DNA of 64,000 bases from Desarmillaria ectypa (taxonomy: Eukaryota > Basidiomycota > Agaricomycetes > Agaricales > Physalacriaceae). Below the pieces are notes generated by a model that ran no database searches, was not told where the DNA came from, and was given only the letters and a program-made list of their open reading frames with translations. The stretch spans positions 744,001-808,000 of the forward strand of contig JAUDYN010000002.1 of assembly GCA_030407005.1 (NCBI GenBank). Direction: 5' to 3'. Positions 21,435 through 32,895 of this stretch are shown piece after piece. The number at the start of each line of letters is the position of its first letter. Positions within the stretch are counted from its first letter, which is position 1. A program made the translations under genes and the position numbers.

Positions 21435-22326
21435 TCATCGTTGTCTTCTACACGTTGGCGAGTATGCTGCCGGGCTAGTGCTCTCGATTTCTTCTTCTCC
21501 AGTTTTATCTACGCCAGTAGTCGTCAACTGCACAATGGGAGGTGTCAAGACACATACCTGCTTCTCTTGCTCGAGACACAATGAAGTCAGCCTCGCAATC
21601 TCCTTTTCCATCTCCTTCTTTTGCTGCTTGGCCCTTTGGTGAACGAGCTCTTTTTGAATCTGCTCGCGTTCGATACATCTCTTCGAGTCTTGAAACAAGA
21701 CTTCACACTTGTGTAGCGCATCCTCGCGCTGTCGCTCGATACCCGAGCAGTACTCTTGTGCGCCAAAAAGGTCTTGTTCCAATTCGTCGATACGGGCCTT
21801 CAAAGTAGCGCTATTACGTCTTTCAGCCTCAAGTTGGTCGTATATTGGTAATCGTTCTTCGAGATTATCCGCGGCTTGAATCAGGCGAGACTTGGAGGGA
21901 GTCAGTCTTTGCAGAAGATAAAAAAAGACAATATGCGGGCACGCACTGTCAGACTGTCGTCCAGAGGTGTATCTTTTACCATCTGCCTCAAACTGTCTAC
22001 AGTTGCAGCGACATGACTCGCCTCCGAAAGGGAATCCAAGCTCTCAAGCTTTCCAGCATTGTATGACACTTTTCCTTCGAGGCTATCGTCCACGACTGTG
22101 AAATATATTTGATGAGGCTCAACAGAACCCTTAGCCTTTCTGCATATTGAGCAGACTTTGCCTTTGTAGTTATTCGTGCAACTGTCACAACATCCATGTC
22201 CTAGAGATGTTTTTATGATTTAGTATGTGATGCATTATAAACAGTAGTTGGCGCACCACACGCGAGGAAGAGAAAGGATTCCAAAGGATAGGAATCAGTG
22301 CAGATCGGACATTGAGCGTTGACCAT
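21435..22326 (-). CDS. RING-finger protein with long coiled coil
   Basis: The start at 22326 opens directly into a RING-type zinc finger: CPICTDSYPLESFLFLACGH, then CCDSC and CSICRKAKG, interrupted by an intron after LACG (about 22200-22256). C-X2-C...C-x-H-X2-C-X2-C...C-X2-C suits an E3 ubiquitin ligase. A second intron lies near 21900-21950. The remainder is a charged coiled coil (RIDELEQDLFGAQEYCSGIE, REDALHKCEVLFQDSKRC, KQQKKEMEKEIARLTSL) and a short tail. About 250 residues. An N-terminal RING followed by a coiled coil resembles small basidiomycete RING proteins of unknown substrate. No domain defines the target. Confidence 0.8.
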
Positions 22327-22961
22327 TGCGACAGAGTTGCGCGGCAGATAACAGAACGTAGCGGGAATTAGGCGAAGTTTGAATAAGTTTCTTCAAAATA
22401 TGAAAGGAAAGACCGTGAAAGTAAAGGGCGACTTAAAGTTGGCGGTTCAACGCGACTCCGGCCCGGGAACGCGTACTGCAGCGTTTGGACACCCACGTGA
22501 TGTCACCGCATTTGGAAATCACCGTTGGAATCCGAACGACAGTGTTTCTTCTTTTCTCTTTGTTTTCTCTTTCCCCCTGGCAATGCCTGCGCGATGTTGC
22601 GCCGCATGGGGTTTTACGGTAACTCACATAACAAGACTTTAGATTGTGCCTTGATCCATGCTCATTTATCCCGCCGAAAATACTAAATATCGAGTCCCTG
22701 TGTTTCCTACACTAGTAGGCCGTAGCATGGCCCAGATTTCCAGTCCGTGTATCGTCTCTACTCTTATCGAGCTACTTTTGGAATCTACGCACCCGTTCGT
22801 ACCGTATGGTCATGGTACTTAGGTCAAAGAATGAGAATGTTCTTATAGGTCCCGATTGCCGGCTGAATTACTAAAGCTGTTGTAATTGTAAGCTTTGTCT
22901 CACGTCCGACGGCTTATATATGTAACTGTGCGGCTTTTGTTCATAAGTCTCTTCCCCACTC
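22327..22961. promoter_or_regulatory. Divergent intergenic region (RING / dehydrogenase)
   Basis: This 635-bp interval separates two head-to-head genes. No coding potential is visible. It contains the promoters and leaders of both genes. No specific site could be assigned. Confidence 0.35.
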
Positions 22962-24484
22962 ATGACTACCAATTCGTCTATACAAGGCTTCTACGGCTGG
23001 CCCGAGGGGCTCACCGGCGTGTATTACGGTCCAGGATCCGTATCTACTGCGCTGCCCAAGTTGCTTTCCTCTCTAGGTGCTCAGAAAGCATTGATTGTAA
23101 CCACAAGGAGTCTTGTGGGCAAGGTTATTTCTCATCCTGTCCTTCTCAAGATTCTCAAAAACCTGAGTAAATTATTGTAGACAGAGCTTGTGAAACAAGT
23201 CGAGTCCATCCTGAAAGATCACAATGCATTTGGCGCTACTTTTCATGAAATCGGGGAACACTCACCCATTGCAGGGATCCGTCGTGCTGTCAAAGTCTTT
23301 CGGGAGTCCGGCTGTAACATTATTGTCTCCATCGGAGGTGGCTCGCCCATTGACGCATCAAAGGCTGTCCTGTACTTTGCGCAGGAAGAGACCGGAGGCC
23401 CTGTTCTTCCTCAAATAGCAATCCCCACCACACTCAGCGCGGCGGAATACACGGTTCGTATCAATTAATTGACCCTTCGTCTTTAATTCAAAGAACGCAG
23501 ATCGGTGCCGGATACACGAACGACCAGGGTCAAAAGGCAGTAGTATCTTCAAGACGACTTGTTCCCGCTGGCATCATACTGGACGCAGAGTTTACCTTGC
23601 CGACGCCAGAGAGACTTTGGTGCGCACGTCAACCGTTTTCATGTTCACTCAACCCATGTCGAATACTCAGGCTCTCAACGGGAATTCGCGCTCTCGATCA
23701 TGCCGTTGGCGAGTCTACTGTAATGAGTCTTTCCCAGCAAGTTACACTGACTTTCCTCCAGAAAACTTGTATAGACCCGGAGTCGCATTTCCAGTCAAAG
23801 TGCTATGTTACTCGGCTATTGCCGACCTTTTCACGTATCTTCCTGCCTCAAAAGCCAATCCTCAAGACGTAGAAGTGCGACAGAGGCTTCAACTTGCGTC
23901 TTGGATGAGCATATGGCCCATGATTCTAGAAAGATACGGGTTAGTAAAGTTGAATTTCCTGAAGAGCGGAATACTAAATGATTAGCGCCATAGACCATTG
24001 GGTTTGTCGCATGCCTTGGGGCATAAGTTGGGAGCAGCGTATGGTATACCGCACGGCATCACTTCTGTGGGTTTCCAAAGTACTTCAATGAATGCTATAT
24101 TGATCGTATTGGCGAGGGCAGTGTCTCACGTTGGCGCCCGTGGTTGCAATGAAAGCACAAACGGAATCCCAAGAAAATAAGAAAACGCTCGCCAAAGTGC
24201 TGCCCTACCTTCATCTCGAGTCGACGGGCTCTGTGGATAACGACGTGCTGCTGGTGTCCAAATCGATCAAAGAGTACGTTGTTTTTGCTTTCTGCTCGAC
24301 CCTTGCCTGCTTAAGCTTCTTTAGCTTGGTGACTTCACTAGGGCTCGCATCCGACTTGGTGTCATACAAAGTTCCCAGGGAGGATGTGGGGAAGATCGCA
24401 GAACTGGCGCTCGGAAGCGTAGAAGATCCTTTGTATGGCAAAGTAATCGGAGTACTCGAGAGTCTATATCCAACGGGTCGATGA
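22962..24484 (+). CDS. Iron-type alcohol dehydrogenase / maleylacetate reductase-like
   Basis: Members reduce maleylacetate to 3-oxoadipate in aromatic-ring degradation or act as Fe(II)-dependent alcohol dehydrogenases. From MTTNSSIQGFYGWPEGL, the blocks are VYYGPGSVSTALPKLLSSLG; the nucleotide site GCNIIVSIGGGSPIDASKA; PQIAIPTTLSAAEYT; GYTNDQGQKAVVSS; STGIRALDHAV and LYRPG; LSHALGHKLGAAYGIPHGIT with the metal-ligand His residues; and a helical C-terminus ending VIGVLESLYPTGR. About seven introns are needed. One, at 23709-23761, is best read as GC-AG because it gives the conserved DHAVE-LYRP junction, though a GT site 3 nt downstream also keeps frame. About 380 residues, a normal length. The downstream P450 is co-oriented. 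The substrate is not decided by sequence. Confidence 0.85.
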
Positions 24485-25178
24485 CACGCTCGTAAATCGT
24501 AGCGATTCGCATGTACAACTAATTACACAAGAACGGAAGAGTCTTATAAATGAAATCTCGGTGAAGTTTCTTTCGGCTTGCGAGACGTTCAAGCTCCCTC
24601 AATGACTAACCACATTCTCATTCAGATCCAGAGCCGTTCTATCTGTCACTTGCGCCAATACATCCCGAGGTCCCGCCGAATACGAAGTCTCTAGCTGTAA
24701 GCATAGTGATGCAAAGAAGCATACCGGACGTCGCGAAAGCCACCAAATAAAGCATATACCCGCAGCTAACGGAGGAAATGACATCCAACAGTAAACCATT
24801 CTGACTTGGGCATACTAGTCCGACTCCTCGCAAGTACTCTATGTATCCTCGCATCTCATGAGTCAAGTGAACGCCGGAAAAAGAATCGCCGGGAATGGGT
24901 TCCGTATCTGGAAAACAGCTCGCGGATTGTGGGCCTTTAGCATCTTGCTTGCCTCTCCAAGGATCTATCTCTATCACGATGCTCCAGACCTAGAAAATAT
25001 GAGCGTCTGATATGGTGTATCTTCGGCAGTACCACGTATCCCTTTAGTATGGGAGCGAGAGTGTACGTCTCTAAACATGCTTCTCATAATCCGAATAAGA
25101 TTGAAACGTCACAGCGGATAAGCGGCTCTCCTTTAAAGAGAGCAGTGGCATAAGTTGTGTACTGCTTTGCCTTCTATC
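24485..25178. other. Intergenic, upstream of the P450
   Basis: The interval between the dehydrogenase and P450 holds a minus-strand open stretch (about 24660-24990, reading IEIDPWRGKQDAKGP) that matches no family I recognise. I do not call it a gene. The right part should carry the P450 promoter. Confidence 0.3.
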
Positions 25179-27094
25179 ATGGTATTTCATCTTGGATCAC
25201 TGCAGGTTATCGCTCTTGCCTTCCTGGGTTATGTGCTCTACCTTGCCGCTTCAAGGTTGTCGTTCCATCCCCTGAGGGCTTTTCCTGGGCCTAGATTGGC
25301 AGCATTGACGAGCTGGTATCAGACGTATTTCGAGAGCTTCTGCGATGGCGCGTTCGTGGACCACCTGGTGAGGTTGCATGAGATATATGGCAAGTGGCCA
25401 TTCGGTATTTACGAAAAATCGTCCCGTCTCATAACACCGTTCCCTGCAGGTCCCGTCGTTCGCATAAATCCAAGGGAGGTCAGTAAATATTCTTCTTCGA
25501 CGCTTCCAATATTATTTACTTTTGGTTCAGCTCCATTTCAGTACACCCCAGGCTTATTTCACCATTTATTCTTCCCAAGTGAAGTTTATAAAGGACCCAT
25601 ATTTTTATTTTGCTTTCAATGAAGATGAATCATCTTTCGGGTACACAGATCGAGTCTTGGCGAAGAAACGGAGAGACGTCCTTAACCCCCTCTTTTCCCG
25701 TCGTTCGATTCTTAGGCTTGAGCATATTGTCCAATCGAAGGTGAGCTATCCGGCCTTCTCCCAACTTCCTTCAACGCTTAGTTAACTCGGAAGGTCGATC
25801 TCCTCGTAGCTCGTCTATCAGAAGACTACACCGATAAACCGGTCAATCTTCACTTTGCATTCAAATCCACAACAATGGATGTCATCACCGCATACTGCTA
25901 TGCTCAGTCATTCGACGCTCTTTCGTGTCCCGACTTCACTCATCCTGTTCTCTTGAGCTCCGAGCGGGCGATGCCCATGATAACATCGATCCGCCATTTC
26001 CCCATCTTGCAGATCCTACACCACTTACCCGAATGGCTCACGAAGCTGCTGAACCCCGATACTCTCGGATTCGTTGCGTTGCGCAAAGCACTATTGGCGC
26101 AGATAGAAGGCATCCTAGCTGATCCCGGCTCACTGGACGCCATACATGATACCATCTATAACTATCTCCTGTCTCCTGAGAAGCTCAAGTCCCAGCAAGT
26201 CCCATCGAAGAAGTCGCTGTTAGATGAGGTAGTATACGAATTTTTGATGCGATAGCTGCTGAACTGTTTACTAGGCACAAAATCTCCTCTTCGCAGGAAC
26301 CGATACGACAAGCAACGCCATGACTGTCGGATTCTTCCATGTCCTCAATGATCCTGCTATACACGCTAAACTTACCTCTGAGATAATCGTTGCATGGCCT
26401 ATCGAAGAATCGTCCGTTTCCTACGAGGTTCTAGAAAAGCTTCCGTACATGGTGAATCACCTTTCTACATGCTCATTCCATGTTGACGAATATGTATTAC
26501 ATAGGCAGCTGTTTTGAAAGAGGCGCTAAGGATGAGTGCTGGCGTGCCGATCTCCATGCCTCGAGTTGTTGATACGCCGACGTACATTGACGGTGTGGAG
26601 GTGCCCACTGGGGTGCGTCAAACCTTCTTGATCACTTCAGCTGCGGCTATTCTTTTTTTTTTTTCAATCAAGACTGCAGTCGGGGTGGGATGCACGTTCG
26701 TCCTCATGAATAAGGAGATCTTCCCTCAACCGCACTCGTTTCGGCCAGAGAGATGGCTTCAGCAAGACTCTCAGAGCCTAGAGAAATACTTGGTTCCATT
26801 TTCAAGAGGGCCTCGCTCATGTATAGGTATCAAGTGAGTAGGCTTCATGTCTTTGCTAAATTGCTTATCACTTGTCGTGTAGCCTTGCTTGGTGTGAATT
26901 GTATCTGGTTTTCGCAAACTTATTTCGGAAATTCGATATGAAGATACATGAGACTAGGTGAGCATGAACAAGCAGTCAACGTCTTATTAGCTGGATGATG
27001 TGCTCTTAGAGTTCAGGATATGAATTTCCGGTGCCATGGCTTGTCTGTTTTCCGTGGTCGACACTTCCACGCTCACGTCCGAGAACGAACCTGA
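25179..27094 (+). CDS. Cytochrome P450 monooxygenase
   Basis: A membrane-anchored haem monooxygenase of the ER. MVFHLGSLQVIALAFLGYVL is a hydrophobic N-terminal anchor, followed by the hinge LRAFPGPRLAALTSWYQ. Later motifs are the I-helix LLFAGTDTTSNAMT (near 26285), the K-helix KEALRM (26517), FRPERW (26740) and the haem loop PFSRGPRSCIGI with the thiolate Cys. After an intron comes NLAWCELYLVFANLFRKFD. About ten short introns. The first, 25390-25449, must be GC-AG (5' site GCAAGT) to join HEIYG to PVVRINPRE in frame. A T-tract of 14 lies inside an intron near 26650. The end at 27094 depends on one last intron. An alternative start is 25155. CYP family and substrate unknown. Confidence 0.88.
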
Positions 27095-27455
27095 TTGATG
27101 GCACTCGGCTTAATTTTACGAAACAGAAAGAGCTACAGACATTATGGGAATTCTGTATCATGAGCAGTGAATGTGTTATAGCAAAAATGGATATTCTTCT
27201 TCTTTTTCTTCCTCTTCTGGCATCCCCGTGATATCTTCTCCTTCCTAAAAATTGTCGTATGTCCGGCTGGTTCATCAAGCCAAAGAACTTACCAACATAA
27301 TATTACTCAAGACTGTATTCCCCTTCATCCTCATCATTGGAGCTTTGAAATATATCACAAGTCCCCACTCTAAATGATTAAATCTACGAGTACTTTTGTC
27401 TAAGGTATCCTATGATACAAATCCAAAGAGTGTCCTGCTAGTATCCGATAAAAAT

Positions 27456-29371
27456 TTAACCTGCTGAGAGCATCTTGGAACGAACGTGCACGCCTAACAG
27501 CGATACAATCTCGAAACAGAGGACCAGAAGCAGCTGGCCTATCAAATCCATCAAAGCGGAATGTATAGGCAGCGCATACATATCCGGATCGAGGTTTTTT
27601 GACCACAGAAAGTTGGTCAAAGCTCTGGCAATGAAGAGCGAAGCTGTGACCTATATCGGGGGAATGAGATAGAGACGTAGTGTACGTTGAACATGGAAAC
27701 GTACAGCGCAGCAGAAGAATACCACCGAGAACGCGACAAACACAAATGGGAGGGTTAACCAACCCAGCAATCTAAGGATGGATAGAAAGATGATTTCAAC
27801 AGGGATCGTAACGAGTATGAGTGTGATCATAACCATCCGGGCACTAGGTTCCGACGGCCGGTTGGCCAGCGTGCTGGGAGTTATTGACAGAGCAGCTGCA
27901 TGAAGAGCAGTCGATAGTCTAGACGCGAAGATTGAACCCACGCTCCCGGGTAAACCTGAGAAACCGATGAGAATCTCGGCTAGAGAGAAAGAGTGCAAAC
28001 TGACCGCTGATAACGACGGCGAGGAGAGCAAAGCCTTCGTACCTACTCACGAAGAGGTCAAGTACAATGCCTGTTGCGCTGCTGATGATCATAGCCCCAA
28101 AGAGAGGTGACCAGCCCTGACCTATGAGGTCTCGGACATGGGAATTTCGGCGCGTCGACACACCGCATGAGATCGCGGAAAGTACGATTATGGCGCATAT
28201 TATTAAGGGTACGGGCGTGTGAAGGAAACGAATGAGAACCGTGGATACTGCTCCTATAAGGACCAAAGTAACCAGGTCTCCAAGACAGGAAGCCACTGGA
28301 GGTGCGATGTTATCTGAAAATTCATTAGCACTGCAAATCAGAAATCATGTGGAGACGGAACCCGTTTTTTAAAAGAAAAGCGACGAGCCAGAAGTACAGC
28401 CCACGGAGATGCAATGGCTTCTCGCATACATATGCATTGAAGAAAGTACCCACCAGGATCGCGCCCATAATGTCTGCATAGCACGATGAGTCCGCACATG
28501 AATGAGCCTAAGATGACACTTGATAGACAGGCGGCAGACATGGCAGTGGAGGCAACCATGATAAATCTAAACATAGGTATCAGAGAAGTCAAACACTGGT
28601 GACGACACGTTACCAACACCGGTAGTCCGGATTTTCGGTTGGTCACTGGAGGCAATGTTGGTCGTGGACGTCTAGCATGCAGTAACAAGGCGTTCACTGC
28701 CTCTGATGAGGCTGGGGCTTCGTCTGTTGTCCGGGGGACAATCAGGCCCAGCAGTAAGGACACACAAGCGGCTACGAAGGAAACCACCGTGGCCTGAACC
28801 TGCAGTAGAGAAAGGTTCCCAATAATCATTTTCCGTCGCGCAGAGCTGTCATCAAGTTCGCCCATGTTTGCGGCGGTGCCCAGCCGTGCTGATAGATTCA
28901 TTTCGAGGTTCCCTTTAAGATTGAGCACGACAGGGATAATCATTATGAGTTGGTCGACCTCCACCATGGCTTTCCACCGCTGTCAGGGCAAGTATTGAAT
29001 CGCATGAATGATCAAAGGATAAATGTGACGAACAGAGACTTGGTCCAGCAATTCTCCTGTGAAAAGTAAGCCGACTGTTGTGAACAGTAATGTCGGAGCG
29101 CTCTGCAATTCCTGAGATAAATCTAAGGTAAAGCACGGGCGCGACGAACCTCAATGACAATATTCTTTATTTGCGGCCACAGCTGGACTCTAGGCCCACT
29201 CACCGGCCCCGTTCGCGGCGAATGGCTGCCCAACAGAGCTCTGTTGTCCTCGTCATCGTGTTCATTGTCGGACTCGTTCTCATCATCATCGTCACGGTCG
29301 TATTCTTGCTTGTCCTCGTTCGTTGTGAGGCTGGCTAGCTCGATATCGTCGTCGTCCTTGAGCGGCGCCAT
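27456..29371 (-). CDS. SLC41/MgtE-type divalent cation transporter
   Basis: A membrane transporter related to animal SLC41 Mg2+ carriers and bacterial MgtE. MAPLKDDDDIELASLTTNED begins an acidic cytosolic N-terminus with runs of Asp/Glu. The first MgtE half reads SAPTLLFTTVGLLFTGELL, MVEVDQLIMIIPVVLNLKGN and LSARLGTAANMGELD. It is followed by TM helices and a second half (PVASCLGDLVTLVLIGAVST, FALLAVVISGLPGSVGSIFA, SRLSTALHAA). The last exon restores the conserved FLWSKNLDPDMYALPIHSAL and DLIGQLLLVLCFEIVSLLG, ending SKMLSAG at 27456. About ten TM segments; two MgtE halves match SLC41 rather than single-domain MgtE. Several short introns. It diverges from ADA3 with 233 bp between ATGs. Confidence 0.88.
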
Positions 29372-29604
29372 ATTTTAATTTTAGAGGCAAGAGGCAAGGG
29401 AACCGTGGGAACTCTGAAGTAATCAGACGCGTGATCCGAAAACCTGTTCCCACCTTGAACTTGTACTTGAATCACCACTCCTCGCGTTCTCCGTAGCGAC
29501 CTTTTGGTTCGCTCAACCACATCTGGGAACCATTTATTTGGATTCAGGGCTGTTTTCTGCCTTGGTGGCACTACCGACCTGGCGGGGAGCGCCGTGACGC
29601 CGAG
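29372..29604. promoter_or_regulatory. Divergent promoter (SLC41 / ADA3)
   Basis: The start codons of two head-to-head genes are 233 bp apart. The interval has no reading frame of interest and must contain both promoters. No TATA box or named site is clear. Confidence 0.45.
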
Positions 29605-31756
29605 ATGTACTCCAAGCTTACTCCTTATGCTTCGCCACCTCCGTTACGCTCTTCGTTGCTCAAGAGTCCCTCAGATGCAGTACCACCAACCGACGATCTC
29701 AAAAGCCTTGAATCTGAGCTCAAAATTTTGCGTCAAAAGCTCATCGAGCGAAGCAAAAAAGCGAGCGACGACATGCGGACTATCGAGGAATCCATGCGTC
29801 GTATGAAGGAGATTGAGAAAGGAAAGGCGAAATCCATCGATAAAGTCAAGCGAGAACGCGACTGTACGTGTTTTCCGTCCCTACGCGTTTCCATATTCTC
29901 ACTTGTTGCTCTATTCTATTTATATCTGACTTGAATGTGTGCCCTTGCTACTACAACAACTGCTGCCCTACGCCTTTCGACATGTATATAATATGGGTGC
30001 CTCTCTTGCGAAATTCGACGGTCCTTCTATACGCCACACTTGCGAAATTCTCCTTGGAATGGCACTTCTGTAGTCACTCCCCTTCCCGATGCAGACGAAC
30101 CTAGGCTGTCATCATCGCTTTCGGGGAAACCTAGACTATCTTCTCATCCATTACAAGCCGGTCCGTCTTCCTCGCGGTCTTCCTTAGACCCTCGAAGGTG
30201 GCTCTTTCGCTGGTCTTCGCTGTTTGGATTATCTTATGATTGATGCTTAGTACCTTTGACGAGAGCAAGAAGAAGAAGAAAAGGAAACGAGAATACGATG
30301 AAAGCGACCTCGAATCAGGTATGCCACTGTCCTCTGTATATCTTCATACAACTGACTTCCCGTTATCAGCTTCCCAGCGACCCCGGAAGAGCACGCCACC
30401 GGTAGTCAATTATCCTCCTCCTCCTCCTCCTCCGAAAGCTCAGAAATCCGTTCCTCCTATTCCTAGCAAGGTAGTTCAGAGTATTCATGGTTGACCTATC
30501 GTTAATATTTTTTAGCCCCAAACAGGCCCCGATTTTACAGTACCTCAACCTAACTCTTTGCTACCTCAACGACCACCGATACCACTGCCTCCGATACCAG
30601 GTCCTAGTAAACCTACTGATGTGATGGATGATTTTAGTAAACTCAAGCAGCCACCGCAAACCCTGACCACGACCTTCTACACCTATATTGAACCATGGAT
30701 ACGGAATATACGAGAAGAAGACATTGGATTTCTGGAGCATACTGGAGACGAGGTTGAGCCGTACGTTATGCCCAAGTTAGGGCGTCATTACACTGCTGTC
30801 TGGGAGGAGCAGGACATGGGGCTTTTCCCGCCTAACGATCAGGATGCACCGCCAGAAGTCTTCCAGCCACCGGTGCCAAAGTGGGATCCATCGACGTTGA
30901 TGGAGACAGAGTGTCTCGTAGAAGAGAAGGGGCATGGCTTGCTGACTGAGCGGGTGATTAGCGCGTTGTTACCGATGGAGAACAATGAGTGGAAGGGGGT
31001 GAAGGCTGCCGAGGATGCAATGGAAGGGAGGCCTGGAGGGAGTGGAGCTGCTGCTGCACGAAAGGAGAAGTTGAGTGTGTCTGACCTGGAGACGCGAATA
31101 CGCGATACGATGCGATATCATGGCCTACTCAATGAGATTGTGAGTATAGTCATTTTCCTCCTGCGATTTACTAACATCTATTCCAGCCAGATTACACCGA
31201 GAAAGTGGACGATCCCATAGCTACTGCCCTGCGACACGCTCAGCGTGAGCTCCGTAAAGTGGTAGCTACGAACAAGGCCCGCAAGGCCCGCTTGGTAGAC
31301 ATCGCGCGCGATCGCTTGGGGTACCAGGAATACGTTGAGCTGCGCGAGTCGATAGACAAGAACATCAGTAACATGTATAGCAAGCTGCAGGGTAAAGATA
31401 TGCCCAAGTTGGGGAAGAAGAAGAAGAAGTCGATTGATGAGACGAACCCTATGGCGCTACCTCCTTGTCCTGCAGCGTTGGGATTGGGTCCGGATGAGAA
31501 AAATCATTTGGTGGTAGCGAAGCAATTGAAGCAGTTGGTGGATACGCGGAGACAGTGGGTGGATACCGTAGGGAAGGTGTTTGAGAAGAAGCAGGAGGAG
31601 AGTCCTGGGAGGATTTGGGGTGTGCCGAAGACAAGTATTTATGAGGGCGCGGAGGAGGAGGTTCAGGCTGCGTTGGCGAATATGCCTACGGAGACTACAC
31701 GGACTAGTAACGTTAAAGGTAAAGGGAAGGCTAGAGATGCTATGGATGTCGGATAA
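29605..31756 (+). CDS. ADA3: SAGA/ADA coactivator subunit Ada3 (Ngg1)
   Basis: Ada3 links the Gcn5 acetyltransferase to Ada2 in SAGA and ADA and stimulates nucleosomal histone H3 acetylation. From MYSKLTPYASPPPLRSSLLK comes a coiled coil (SLESELKILRQKLIERSKKA), then low-complexity linkers with a lysine-rich patch (SKKKKKRKREYDES) and a polyproline run encoded by a CCT repeat at 30411-30435. The conserved C-terminal Ada3 region starts near 30650: LTTTFYTYIEPWIRNIREED, YTAVWEEQDMG, ERVISALLPMENNEWKGVK, LETRIRDTMRYHGLLNEIPDY and DDPIATALRHAQRELRKVVA, with the tail ending ARDAMDVG. At least four introns, near 29880-30080, 30225-30260, 30320-30370 and 31140-31190. About 600 residues. Confidence 0.9.
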
Positions 31757-31910
31757 TGCTGGTTTCTCTTTCGCGGTGCGAGATTTTTTTCCGTTACTCA
31801 TTATATCTTATTATTTCATTGCATGTGCGTTGTAACTTTTTGCATCCATGATGACCGGCTTTTCTTAGTATGACGACTGCTGTACGCATGTACAATTAAC
31901 AAGGTGACGA

Positions 31911-32791
31911 TTATTTCTTTGACTTTTTCGCTTTCTTCGCCTCTCCCGTGCCATCATCTTTCCGTTTTTTACCCTTTGCTTGTTTTGTCGCTTCCTGTAC
32001 TGGTTCCTCCACTACTTGTTTGTCCAATACCATCGCGTCATCAGCCGCAGGCTGTTTCGTGTTAGAACCATATGGCTTGAAGGAGTGTTTTAATAGTTCC
32101 TTCGGGTACGATGGTCGAGGGGGGTTTTTGTATGGTTCATTCGCTTGATTTTCTGCTGCCGTAGGAACTACAGCTGTTTCTGAAATCACCAAACGTCGCG
32201 CTATGGACCGAGGAGCTGGGCACCAACTTCTAAGTCATTGTGTAAATTATCACTAACGAAAATGCCGTACCGAGATACATATCATCCTTTCTGCTTTTCC
32301 GAGGAAGAAGACATTCCAGGTCTCCAATTTCGTCTCCAAAGGGCCCGTCATCGTTGCCAACGCTCCAAATGTCGTAAGAATGCGATCTCCGGGATATTTT
32401 CCCTATATTCGCGCTCGAAGAATCTTGTGGTATTTCAACGGTAACGTTCTCTAGATATTTGGTCTTCATCTAAACCGAGAAAAGGTCACGTTTGGGAAGG
32501 GGATGAAGAAGTTCCGAGATAGCGTACGTTCTCTGGGACGCGTATAAGCCACAATTCCAGCTCATCGTCGTCGTTTAATGAGTCCCAATCGAATTCCCCG
32601 TTGTCTGGATTATCCTGTAGGACAGCTCCCTCTGGTGGTTGGTATGCCCAGTTGGGGTCGATACCCTCATTCTTCCCGTGCTCGTCAACATGGGCCTTGG
32701 TTTTCCCCTTGTCTTTGGATTTTTTGGTCGCTCTCTTGGGTACTGGTTCAGGCGCAGGCGAGGAAGACGGAGAGGACGCTGACGACGACAT
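31911..32791 (-). CDS. RPA34: RNA polymerase I subunit RPA34-like
   Basis: RPA34 (A34.5; animal CAST/PAF49) dimerises with A49 and promotes Pol I elongation in the nucleolus. The start MSSSASSPSSSPAPEPVPKR at 32791 is preferred over an upstream ATG at 32842 because it fits a short leader. Signature: ELELWLIRVPENV, then after an intron KTKYLENVTVEIPQ, the beta-barrel core and LECLLPRKSRKDDMYL. After a second intron APRSIARRLVISETAV, then PRPSYPKELLKHSFKPYGS and a lysine-rich tail (KGKKRKDDGTGEAKKAKKSK) usual for A34.5. About 265 residues. It shares a 104-bp promoter with the thiamin gene. Confidence 0.85.
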
Positions 32792-32895
32792 GACTGAACG
32801 GTTGAAAAAATTATCGTATGAAGGCCGCGTACCGGTCCGCATAGCCGGTCTACTGGGCGGGAAAAAGATAAGGTCGCTGAGCTTTGATTCGAATC
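32792..32895. promoter_or_regulatory. 104-bp divergent promoter (RPA34 / thiamin kinase)
   Basis: This is the shortest head-to-head gap in the window: only 104 bp between ATGs of a Pol I subunit and a thiamin enzyme. Both leaders must be very short or overlap the opposite gene. No TPP-riboswitch core is present. Confidence 0.5.

Noticed and set aside
24639..24977. 112-codon minus-strand frame upstream of the P450
   Set aside because: A plausible short peptide (IEIDPWRGKQDAKGP) but no family, start context or consistent splicing.
32792..32895. TPP riboswitch upstream of the thiamin gene
   Set aside because: A GCTGAGC resembles part of the CUGAGA box, but the other conserved thi-box segments are missing and the leader is too short.
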